This document shows, in pieces, positions 56,274-64,000 of a stretch of 64,000 nucleotides of DNA. Position 1 is the first letter of the stretch; each line of letters opens with the position of its first letter. This DNA comes from Paenibacillus sp. 37. Its GTDB lineage: Bacteria; Bacillota; Bacilli; Paenibacillales; Paenibacillaceae. Under the pieces are notes generated by a model, which worked only from the letters and a program-made list of their open reading frames with translations, did no database searches and was not told where the DNA came from. The DNA is taken from positions 5,270,001 to 5,334,000 of the forward strand of contig NZ_CP043761.1 of the NCBI RefSeq assembly GCF_008386395.1, in the 5' to 3' direction. A program made the translations under genes and the position numbers.

Positions 56274-56480
56274 TTACCGTGCGCATAATCCACTGATCAG
56301 AAAGCTGATGGAGATAGAGATACCGGACCAAACTTCCAGACCGCTCTGGATACCAAGATCATTTTGCAGAAATATAGGAAAAAACGGAACGGACAGTGAG
56401 TATGCCATATGATTGAAAAACAGGCCGAACCACAGAATATACAGATTTCTCTTCCATTGTGGCATCTGGGCATTCTCCAT
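56274..56480 (-). pseudogene. N-terminal fragment of an MFS transporter
   Basis: 68 residues: WKRNLYILWFGLFFNHMAYS, then FFPIFLQNDLGIQS and the second membrane segment SISISFLISGLCA, then a stop. This is the start of a drug-efflux-type MFS protein, with the other 10 or so segments missing. Confidence 0.7.
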
Positions 56481-56559
56481 ACTATATAATTCCTATATAA
56501 AAAGTAGGTTATCATCCATATTAGGGTAACGTCATCGGAAAGTATAATAGAAAAGTTCA

Positions 56560-56594
56560 ATAGACCCATTCAAGAATTAAATGAATGGGTCTAT
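56560..56594 (-). terminator. Terminator of the second biosynthetic operon
   Basis: Perfect 13-bp stem ATAGACCCATTCA / TGAATGGGTCTAT with a 9-base loop, 25 bp past the end of the last gene of the minus-strand operon; a weak T-tract follows. Confidence 0.75.
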
Positions 56595-56619
56595 CTTGTT
56601 GTAGATACATCGTATTTAA

Positions 56620-57645
56620 TTATTGTCCTAACTGTGATTGATACTCGTATTCGAATACATGTTTCATAATATCCAATTCCATATTTTTCAATTCAATGAT
56701 TTTATCCAGCATGACATCATACTTTTTGTATACACCCTGCTCCATGATGAATTGATTCATATACATGACCAGATTACGGAGTTTTAAAGCTTCGCTAACC
56801 AGTTCTTCCAACCTTATTTTTATCGAAGGATCGGGGAGAAAGTCAAATATGGCTTGAGCAAGCAGTTGTTTATGTTCGTAAAGCAGGTGAAAAGGATGTA
56901 TAGCAAACGGCTGATTTTGCATCCCTTCCTTCTGCATCCCCAGCATATCAATCATCTTATCGTATATTTCACTTCCAAGATAACGGTGATCCTTTCTCAG
57001 AACACTGCGAACTTGATTAGTCTCTCCTACGTATTCTTTCAAAATATTCATTAGATCCTCTTTGGAGAACTGGAGAACCGTTTCATAATAATATTCACTT
57101 GGTTCCTTGTACTCTTCTGTCTTTTCAATGGCCCATATTCCGTTTAGGTAATCCGTAGACCATTCAGCATCGAAATTCGAATCTTGAATAACAGTGATCT
57201 CATCATAGGGAAGCCATTTCTCACCGTAGAATCCATCCCAAAAATCATGGCACAGAAACTCTTTACGATCCGAATCGAATCCAGAGATGAATACCTCATG
57301 TTTACCACCACCAGGAATATTTCTCAGGAAATAAATATAATTATTCTTTTGAATTAGTTCCACTATAAAATCTTGCAGTTCCCACTGTTTTAAAATCATA
57401 TCTCTATCGTACACCCTTGTAATCAACATAGGGCATGTCGACATTTTGAATTTGTGCCAAGGATAATACTGTGAACAGACGTCCAATCCATAGCCCCCTT
57501 CATCATTGTGATGCAGGATGACCAATAGATAATTATGATAAATCCAGCTACGTGAACGTTTGTCCAAGTCCAGCATGGAAAAGAGACTCGCGTGATGTGG
57601 GTAGGTAGTCATTAAAGGCTCGTTCACTTGCAATTTTTTAATCAT
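56620..57645 (-). CDS. BtrH-like papain-fold protein (Trp variant) of second cluster
   Basis: 341 residues, same family as the genes at 26924-27943 and 7966-9013. Shared blocks: YPHHASLFSML, then SRSWIYHNYLLVI with Trp at the nucleophile position, GKHEVFISGFDSDRKEF, and PFHLLYEHKQLLAQAIFDFL near the C-terminus, then a helical tail. It overlaps the NRPS gene by 8 bp, and that NRPS ends in a Cys-form domain of the same fold. The two proteins probably work together, with this one as a non-catalytic partner. Confidence 0.65.
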   Translation of the reverse strand: MIKKLQVNEPLMTTYPHHASLFSMLDLDKRSRSWIYHNYLLVILHHNDEGGYGLDVCSQYYPWHKFKMSTCPMLITRVYDRDMILKQWELQDFIVELIQKNNYIYFLRNIPGGGKHEVFISGFDSDRKEFLCHDFWDGFYGEKWLPYDEITVIQDSNFDAEWSTDYLNGIWAIEKTEEYKEPSEYYYETVLQFSKEDLMNILKEYVGETNQVRSVLRKDHRYLGSEIYDKMIDMLGMQKEGMQNQPFAIHPFHLLYEHKQLLAQAIFDFLPDPSIKIRLEELVSEALKLRNLVMYMNQFIMEQGVYKKYDVMLDKIIELKNMELDIMKHVFEYEYQSQLGQ

Positions 57646-60600
57646 GACTGATCTCCAATCCTGAGCAATTTATTAAGTTATGCTTCTCCAGGTCATGGAT
57701 GGCTTCCAGCTTGCTTGTGAATTTTCTCCACTGATTATGTGTCATATTCTCCCGATATACCGCCTTCGCCAGCACATTACGTAACTCACTCCAATGATCC
57801 TGTATTGCCTGAGCAGCAGAAACAAGATCGGTATGATGTTCATATAACCGTTGCATACGATAGGTTTCGACCTTTTTGGCATTCACAATGTCTACAATGG
57901 ATTGTAGAACAAGTTCAGCATAGACCATATCAGGTGAATCTTCTTCATTGAACTGATACGTCTTCTGTATGAAGGAAAGAAGATGGCTCAGTTCCTGATT
58001 AATATCTCCTGGTGTAACGCGCACATGATCAATAAACATGTCACGCAGTTCTCCCAGCATGATGCTGTTTCTTTTGTGTGAGACAGTTTCACAAGCTGAA
58101 AATGCGTAGAACGTGGGTACTTCTTCTTCCTCCATGAAATGCCGTACGAATCCTTCGTAAGCTTGTACAATATCTTTCATAGGCATCTCCATCGGTTGAT
58201 ACGTGAGATTGTCCCGGTGATCATGTTCTATTACATGGAACACTTGCAGTTGGAGATCATACCCATAGATTAATAAGGAATGTGGCCAGTGGGTACGTAA
58301 ATACATGTCTTTGCGCAAGGACTCGTAATAACAGTCCACTCGAATAATTACTGGGCGGTCCAAATTAACCGCTTCTATAATCTCTTTTCGTACATCCTCG
58401 CTGTAGGTCTTCGTTTCATAAGTTATCCCCATACGCTCAATTAGCTGGTCATCTGATAATACAGCTTGATACTCTAATCGGAGTATGCCCTGATGTTCAT
58501 CGAATCTATAGTGCATTCGGTCGTTAATCATCACAGGCAGTACACCAATAGAATAGAAGTTCAATACGGGAAAGAGTGAATTATAGAAGCAATTTTTGTA
58601 GAAAACATCATTAAACGGCTCTACTCCTGCGATGATAACTATTGGCCTATGGGAATGATGTAATATAAGATGATTCGCTTCCGCCGTTGCCCCGACTTCC
58701 TCGGTAAATTGCTTCATTGCACCATCTGTCTCTGGCATATCCTGCTCTTCAAGAAGTATCTCTTTTTCAGAGTTATACTTATCCGCTTCATATCCCTTGT
58801 TTCGAAGCACTTCAGCCAGTGATGCAATAGTCTCATGCCGCATCACTTCATCAGCAGTAAGCGGAATACTCTGCCTCTCCATATTCGCCTCAAGTTTGAT
58901 GACATTCAGTGAATGCCCTCCAATTTCGAAGAAGCGGGCATGAACGTCAATCTCTTTTAATTGCAACAGATCCGACCACAATTCGGCGAGTACCTGCTCT
59001 AATGCATTACGTGGAAGTGTAATATCTGTCCCTTCTCCCTGTAAGAGCAAGGGATCTGGAAGAGCTTTTCGGTCCAACTTCCCATTGGCCGTATATGGCA
59101 TATGATCCAACATGGTGTATCTGGAGGGCAGCATATATTCAGGCAACTCTGTCAGCAAAAAAGATCGCAATTGCTCCTGATTGAGACTTTGGCTCTCCGT
59201 TACTGTGTAATAGGCACATAACAGGGACTGCCCATCCTGATCTGACCGAACTGTGACCGCAGCAGCCGAGATAGCCGGGTACTGGAGCAACCTGTTCTCG
59301 ATCTCCCCGAGTTCGATCCGATAACCACGTATTTTCACTTGAAAATCGGAACGACCCAGATACTCCAGATCTCCATTAGCATTGAGACGTGCGAGATCTC
59401 CTGTTTTATACATATAAGCGCCTTCATGAAAAGGATCTTTTACAAACCTCTCGGCCGTAAGCTCAGGTCTGTTCCAATAACCTCTGGCTACTCCATCTCC
59501 TGCGATGCATAACTCTCCCGTTGCTCCGATTGGCATATGCCGATGCCGCTTATCCAGAATATAAATACGGGTATTGGCAATCGGATGACCGATCGAAATT
59601 GTCGTGGTAGGCGAAAGTTCCTTAATGCTCGACCATATTGTTGTTTCTGTGGGCCCATACATATTGTAGATGCGGGCAGAGGTCATTCCCGCTACCTCTT
59701 CATACAAGGCATACGGTAGAGCTTCGCCTCCAATCATCAATATTTGGATTACGCTCCATACCGGTGAATCGACTGTAAGCCCAATCTGAAGCATCCGCAG
59801 TCGAGAAGGCGTTATTTGAATTAATTCAATGTTGTGAGTAACAATTAGATGCGCAATACGGCTTGGACTTAACTGATCCTCTTCTACTGCCATGATCAGT
59901 GTTAACCCGTTAGCGAGTGCCCCAAGCGTTTCCAGTACAAAGATATCAAAGGAGAATGTTGTGAGGGCGAGAATTCGTTTGCCAGCCTCAAAAGAAATGC
60001 TGCGGGATACACCTTCCACAAAGTTTCCTAGTGCCCGATGTTCAATCATGACCCCTTTTGGCCTGCCTGTAGATCCGGAAGTATATATCAAATAAGCCAA
60101 CTGCTCCGACGAAACAACTGGCAGAGAGATATGTTGTTCATCCCATTCTTCCATGCGAGAAATATCGATTATTTGTCCTGTGTATATGAGTGAGCCGATC
60201 AGATCGGGCTTCGTTAGCAAAATCGCAGCCTGGCTATCCTCCAGCATGAACTGCAAACGATTATTTGCATATGCGGGGTCCATTGGCATGTAAGCAGCCC
60301 CCGCCTTAAGTACACCCAGCATAGCCAAGAGCATGTCTTCCGATCGCGTTAACAGAATTCCTACAATAGCGCCTGATCTTACTCCCTGAGCTAACAGGTA
60401 TTTCGCAAGTTGATTTGATTTGCAATCCAAGCTTTGATAGGTAAGGATATTTTCTCCGCAGATCACTGCGGGAATATCCGGCTGTTGTGCAGACCAAGAC
60501 TGAATCATCTGGATGATTGAACGAGCTTTAGGAAAACGGATCTCCGTATCATTCAGATGTTCAATAACCTGATCTTCCTTGCGCGAGAGCATCTTTATAT

Positions 60601-61321
60601 GATGTAATCCCTCATCTGGATGGGCTGTACAAATAGAGAGCACACGCATCACGTGGTCTACAATCTGTTCAATAGTTGCTGGAGAATATATTGCGGCATT
60701 GTAATTCATGCGTAGCGCCAGCCCCACTTTAGACATTTGAAGTGAAAACACCATATCGGCTAGGGGGCCTGTTTCCTGTAGATTCTCCTGCATATTGTCC
60801 ATACGAACCACAGTGGCCACCCTTGGCAAGTCTGTCCCTTCATGACCAAGCAATTCAAGAATTTTCTCCAGCGAAAGATGGTTAAACTTTTTGGCCGCAC
60901 CCACAAGGGTCCTGAGCTGAAGAACGAGTTCCTTAAAAGAACACTCTTCACCAAAATTGATGCGAATAGCACGTAGTTGACTTGAATTTGTTGCACCAGA
61001 CGAAGCGGGAATACCTACAGTTATATCGTCATTGTCCAGATAACGGTGTAACACGTATGTGACACCTGCCAGAAGAAGAATAAATGCCCCTGCTTCGGTG
61101 TTCCCGGAAATGCGAAAGATTTGTTCTGAAACAGGTTGAGGAAATGCAATTTGCATCTCCTCAAACACTTGCTCACCCCATGTTCCCCTCGTTTGTTCAC
61201 TAGGAAACATGCTGAATTGAAGGTCCCCCGAGAGATGGTTTAGCCAATATTGCTTCTCCTCTTCGAACTTTCGGCTCGATAATAGCAAATTTTGCATGAA
61301 TGCACCTGGCTCTGCTGACAA
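57638..61321 (-). CDS. NRPS: partial C, A, carrier and C-terminal papain-like domain
   Basis: 1,227 residues from a TTG with GGGAGG before it. Residues 1-245 are the C-terminal half of a condensation domain (no HHxxxDG). The adenylation domain (about 270-780) has LAYLIYTSGSTGRPKGVMI, NMYGPTETTIW, YKTGDLA, LGRSDFQVKIRGYRIE and NGKLDRKAL. The carrier (790-865) has FFEIGGHSLNVIKL. Residues 880-1227 resemble BtrH-like proteins: VFYKNCFYNSLFPVLN with a candidate nucleophile Cys, then HWPHSLLIYGYDLQLQVFHV with His. No thioesterase is present, so the papain-like domain may release or transfer the product. By eye the pocket is D-I-L-R-M-G-M-I-W-K, glycine-like. Confidence 0.85.
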   Translation of the reverse strand: MSAEPGAFMQNLLLSSRKFEEEKQYWLNHLSGDLQFSMFPSEQTRGTWGEQVFEEMQIAFPQPVSEQIFRISGNTEAGAFILLLAGVTYVLHRYLDNDDITVGIPASSGATNSSQLRAIRINFGEECSFKELVLQLRTLVGAAKKFNHLSLEKILELLGHEGTDLPRVATVVRMDNMQENLQETGPLADMVFSLQMSKVGLALRMNYNAAIYSPATIEQIVDHVMRVLSICTAHPDEGLHHIKMLSRKEDQVIEHLNDTEIRFPKARSIIQMIQSWSAQQPDIPAVICGENILTYQSLDCKSNQLAKYLLAQGVRSGAIVGILLTRSEDMLLAMLGVLKAGAAYMPMDPAYANNRLQFMLEDSQAAILLTKPDLIGSLIYTGQIIDISRMEEWDEQHISLPVVSSEQLAYLIYTSGSTGRPKGVMIEHRALGNFVEGVSRSISFEAGKRILALTTFSFDIFVLETLGALANGLTLIMAVEEDQLSPSRIAHLIVTHNIELIQITPSRLRMLQIGLTVDSPVWSVIQILMIGGEALPYALYEEVAGMTSARIYNMYGPTETTIWSSIKELSPTTTISIGHPIANTRIYILDKRHRHMPIGATGELCIAGDGVARGYWNRPELTAERFVKDPFHEGAYMYKTGDLARLNANGDLEYLGRSDFQVKIRGYRIELGEIENRLLQYPAISAAAVTVRSDQDGQSLLCAYYTVTESQSLNQEQLRSFLLTELPEYMLPSRYTMLDHMPYTANGKLDRKALPDPLLLQGEGTDITLPRNALEQVLAELWSDLLQLKEIDVHARFFEIGGHSLNVIKLEANMERQSIPLTADEVMRHETIASLAEVLRNKGYEADKYNSEKEILLEEQDMPETDGAMKQFTEEVGATAEANHLILHHSHRPIVIIAGVEPFNDVFYKNCFYNSLFPVLNFYSIGVLPVMINDRMHYRFDEHQGILRLEYQAVLSDDQLIERMGITYETKTYSEDVRKEIIEAVNLDRPVIIRVDCYYESLRKDMYLRTHWPHSLLIYGYDLQLQVFHVIEHDHRDNLTYQPMEMPMKDIVQAYEGFVRHFMEEEEVPTFYAFSACETVSHKRNSIMLGELRDMFIDHVRVTPGDINQELSHLLSFIQKTYQFNEEDSPDMVYAELVLQSIVDIVNAKKVETYRMQRLYEHHTDLVSAAQAIQDHWSELRNVLAKAVYRENMTHNQWRKFTSKLEAIHDLEKHNLINCSGLEISHD

Positions 61322-61358
61322 TTAGCACGCCTCCCATTCTCTTTGGGATCAAGAATAA

Positions 61359-62231
61359 TCAGATTAGGTTGAGACCTTTTTTCTTTGCCATCTTTTCTAC
61401 CTTGCGCAGCATAACGATTGAGATAATTGTATACGAAATGGCAAAAAAGATGAGAATGCACCATTCCATCCAGATCGGTGCAAGGGGCACCCAATCTGTT
61501 TTGAAACTGTAATAACGCACCATATCATACCCCCAGGTATAAGGCAGGAGATATGCGATCCAACGAACGACTGCCGGAAACTGGTCCACTGGGAAATAAG
61601 CACCTGCTACAAATTCAAACATGATAAACAAAATACCCACAATGGATGAGACCTGGCGGTACAGAATCCCCAGTAGTGCAATCATGACGCCAAGCGCCAT
61701 TAATGCAACGATGACCACAAGACAGGTGACTAGAATCATCATGGATTCAGCAAAGTTGAGACCTGCGTACAGAACAAGCAGAATATACATCGGTATGAAC
61801 ACAATGACATTCATTAATGCACTGGCTACAACCGTCCCTACATAATACGCATAACGAGAGATTGGATTGCAGTACAGATACTCCAAAGTGCCGTTATGGA
61901 GATCATTCGTCACGGCGCCGAGCGGTGCGTTTAACGCTACTCCGTAGAACAGCCATACAAGTATTGCACCCAGATAAAAGATAAACAGGTTATCTCCTTG
62001 AAGTACATTCTCTCCCTCGTATACAACAAACGTGGACATCAGCAGGAAAAAGAGTACTCGTAGACCCAACTGTAGGAAGTTACCGAAGAAGTTGGGCAGA
62101 TACCTTACAGCAATCTGCAATTCCTTCACGGTTGTTGCCCACACGACGGTGAAAAATCCGGTAGGTTTACCTATCGCTTGCAGCTTTAGCGTTTCCTGAC
62201 CTGTCCCGGTTTTAGCGTATTCGATACTCAC
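61359..62231 (-). CDS. ABC-2 type permease
   Basis: 290 residues with six predicted membrane segments. The loop between segments two and three, NAPLGAVTNDLHNGTLEYLY, is typical of ABC-2 permeases (drug and polysaccharide export). Its start overlaps the ATPase stop by four bases. It is the membrane half of an exporter for the second cluster. Confidence 0.85.
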   Translation of the reverse strand: MSIEYAKTGTGQETLKLQAIGKPTGFFTVVWATTVKELQIAVRYLPNFFGNFLQLGLRVLFFLLMSTFVVYEGENVLQGDNLFIFYLGAILVWLFYGVALNAPLGAVTNDLHNGTLEYLYCNPISRYAYYVGTVVASALMNVIVFIPMYILLVLYAGLNFAESMMILVTCLVVIVALMALGVMIALLGILYRQVSSIVGILFIMFEFVAGAYFPVDQFPAVVRWIAYLLPYTWGYDMVRYYSFKTDWVPLAPIWMEWCILIFFAISYTIISIVMLRKVEKMAKKKGLNLI

Positions 62232-63250
62232 TGTTCTCTGCCTCCTGCCAATGTGTACTCTAAATTCTCATCAGACTTCACATAGAGCTGAACAAACAAA
62301 TCTTCAAGAGTTAGTTGTCTATGCTGAATGGTCGTATGGATATTGCCTTCTTTTAATTCACTAATAACCGCGCCCATCCCGTCGTACAGGTTCGTGATTC
62401 CGAAGGAAACCGTGTCTTCCTCCTCACGAATAATAGTGGAAGTTACCTCCGGCAGAGCAGTGATTCGCTCCTGAATGGAAGGGGGCAAGTCTGCTCTGGG
62501 AATGTCGATGAATTCAACTGCGCCCAGATTGGATTTTAGTTCGGCAATTGTACCTGTTTTAAGGAGCGTTCCTTTGCGCATCAGGGACACACGGTCCGTC
62601 ATGTCCTCTACCTCAGTCAGAATGTGAGAGGTCAGAATGATGGATTTCCCTTCATCCCGCACATAACTTTTAATGAACTCACGTACACGTCTGGAGATCA
62701 CGGGATCCAGGCCCTTGGTCGGTTCATCCAGATATATCACTTCAGGATCATGCAGCAGGGCTCGCATAATGACAACGGTTTGCTTTTGGCCTCCCGATAA
62801 TTGCATGAATTGCTTGTTCAGATGTTCCGAGAAATCCAGATACGTACTTAATTTGTCAATCTGGTTAGAAATCTCTTGTTTGCTAAGTCCGGTAAGTCTT
62901 CCAAAGAATATTAAGTTCTCTCGAACAGTTAATCTCGCATAAGCAGAGCGTTCAGTATCTTGACCCACGTATCCAATTAGTCTCCTGATGATGTTCGCAT
63001 CGGTATCCAAATCGTAGCCGCCGATATTGACAATTCCGGAGTCCTTGGTCAACAGAGTCGCCAGGACTTTAATAAATGTTGTTTTACCTGAACCGTTGGT
63101 CCCCAGAATTGTGTGGATCTCACCCTTGCGAAGCTCAAAGGACATGTTATCTAACGCTAGGTGTTTACCATAGGACTTAGTGACGTTCTCAGCGGATAGC
63201 ACTCTCACTTGTTCTCCCCCTTTATGTATTGCCTGTATTGCTGAATTCAT
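62228..63250 (-). CDS. ABC transporter ATPase (ABC-2/daunorubicin-type)
   Basis: 340 residues. Walker A LGTNGSGKTTFIK, signature LSGGQKQTVVIMRALL, Walker B EVIYLDEPTKGLDP and switch His ILTSHILTEVED. The C-terminal 100 residues form the extra domain seen in drug-resistance ABC-2 ATPases. Pairs with the following permease. Likely exports or gives resistance to the cluster product. Confidence 0.88.
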   Translation of the reverse strand: MNSAIQAIHKGGEQVRVLSAENVTKSYGKHLALDNMSFELRKGEIHTILGTNGSGKTTFIKVLATLLTKDSGIVNIGGYDLDTDANIIRRLIGYVGQDTERSAYARLTVRENLIFFGRLTGLSKQEISNQIDKLSTYLDFSEHLNKQFMQLSGGQKQTVVIMRALLHDPEVIYLDEPTKGLDPVISRRVREFIKSYVRDEGKSIILTSHILTEVEDMTDRVSLMRKGTLLKTGTIAELKSNLGAVEFIDIPRADLPPSIQERITALPEVTSTIIREEEDTVSFGITNLYDGMGAVISELKEGNIHTTIQHRQLTLEDLFVQLYVKSDENLEYTLAGGREQ

Positions 63251-63295
63251 GGGAGGGCGAATACGCTATTACAGCGTATTTCGCCCCTAATGTAA

Positions 63296-64000
63296 TCACT
63301 TTACGCCGACAGCTTCGTGTACCAGATACTCAGCCAGTTCGTAGTGATGTCCAGTATCATCAATGATATGATTCATCCACTGATTTCTTTCTTTAACAGG
63401 TAACTTTTTAGTTTCAAAGATGCCCTTGAGCAGTTCCAACGCTTCTATCATTTGCTCTTTTGAGGGTTTGTCCCCCGCATTTTCAACCTGCTCCTGAATT
63501 GCCTGGATTCGTTTGTAACGCTGAACAACACCTTGTTGATACTCTGCTTCATCCCAATTCTGGTTCGGCGTTGCCACTGCAATGGCTAAACATTTAGTTA
63601 TGACTGTGGGTACTCCTTTTTTCTTCTTGCCATCCGATTGAAACATGCTGATCAATTTTTGACGTTCCGCTTTTTCACCAAAGCAGAGCGAATTGATATC
63701 AGGACAGTTCGTTTTAGTCAATTTATTCAATACATTTTTGGGTCCCATTTCGATGGCAAGTGTGACACCGAAACGCTCAAGGTATTGAAGAATCCGTGTC
63801 CATTGCACAGGTTTGACCATCTGATCTGTCAGCAATCCCGGAATTCGCTCCACATCACCATAAGGTTGACCTGTAACATTGGATAGTACCGGCCATTTGA
63901 ACATATTGTACGAATACTTTGCCAGTTCTTGACCGAGCCGCTCTGCATCTTCCGCCATCAGCGAACTATGAATGGGTGCACTGGACATTAGGGGAGTAAC
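63296..64000 (-). CDS. Malonyl-CoA:ACP acyltransferase-type protein, 5' end outside window
   Basis: The frame is open to the last base of the window; upstream codons read VTPLMSSAPIHSSLM. The visible 235 residues are the C-terminal half of an FabD-like acyltransferase: APIHSSLMAEDAERLG with the catalytic His, WPVLSNVTGQPYGDV and IEMGPKNVLNKL. A helical extension of about 120 residues follows. As a discrete acyltransferase in an NRPS locus it may serve polyketide modules further along, in trans. The serine motif GHSLG lies outside the window. Confidence 0.82.
   Translation of the reverse strand, partial: VTPLMSSAPIHSSLMAEDAERLGQELAKYSYNMFKWPVLSNVTGQPYGDVERIPGLLTDQMVKPVQWTRILQYLERFGVTLAIEMGPKNVLNKLTKTNCPDINSLCFGEKAERQKLISMFQSDGKKKKGVPTVITKCLAIAVATPNQNWDEAEYQQGVVQRYKRIQAIQEQVENAGDKPSKEQMIEALELLKGIFETKKLPVKERNQWMNHIIDDTGHHYELAEYLVHEAVGVK

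Noticed and set aside
1..64000. CRISPR arrays, rRNA and tRNA genes
   Set aside because: No regular repeat-spacer pattern, and no tRNA cloverleaf or rRNA-like stretch was seen on either strand by eye; a dedicated scan was not possible.

Overview
The window looks like a Paenibacillus-type Gram-positive chromosome. The signs are AAGGAGG-type ribosome binding sites, a surface protein with three C-terminal SLH domains, frequent TTG/GTG starts, Bacillales-style DedA, YafY/WYL and ROK genes, and NRPS loci. Ordinary genes have mixed base composition. The 8-28 kb block and the 34.8-42 kb block are visibly AT-rich and look acquired.

Layout. 1-6.1 kb: a partial APH-type kinase, an amidohydrolase overlapping a very large GNAT fusion, and a DedA membrane protein. 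6.2-9.8 kb: an inactivated IS1182-family element with a 9-bp target repeat, a frameshifted papain-like-fold gene, a decayed MFS 3' end and an IS3 remnant. 9.86-26.46 kb: one minus-strand operon of about 17 genes. In transcription order it encodes an ACP, a KS, a FabZ-like dehydratase, a KS-like subunit without catalytic residues, FabG, an Sfp-type PPTase, FabI, a 25-residue peptide missed by ordinary ORF cut-offs, a second small carrier protein, a subtilase fused to a P-loop maturation domain, a BtrH-like protein, a radical SAM/SPASM enzyme, a transglutaminase-like protein, a second BtrH-like protein, an adenylation-carrier didomain, an ABC exporter and a CPBP protease. A divergent BtrH-like relative follows at 26.9 kb. 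28-31.2 kb: IS30 and IS3 debris. 31.2-34.5 kb: an MFS/ROK pair and a small HTH module. 34.8-42.1 kb: a probable defence island (FRG protein plus partner; nuclease-STAND ATPase). 42.7-56.5 kb: housekeeping and surface genes, ending in several gene fragments. 56.6-64 kb: a second biosynthetic locus running off the window end (acyltransferase, ABC-2 exporter, NRPS with a C-terminal papain-like domain, and another BtrH-like relative).

Main result. The 9.9-26.5 kb operon combines a type II acyl-chain assembly line, a radical-SAM peptide maturation cassette and a one-module adenylation-carrier protein. The best reading is a lipidated ribosomal peptide, or peptide/NRPS hybrid, in which the chain is built on an ACP, the short peptide is modified by radical SAM chemistry and cut by the subtilase, and BtrH-like proteins transfer acyl groups between carrier and peptide. 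The same papain-like family occurs six times in the window. By eye it splits into a form with the expected nucleophile Cys and a form with Trp there. Function is inferred from families and gene order; no product is known from the sequence alone.
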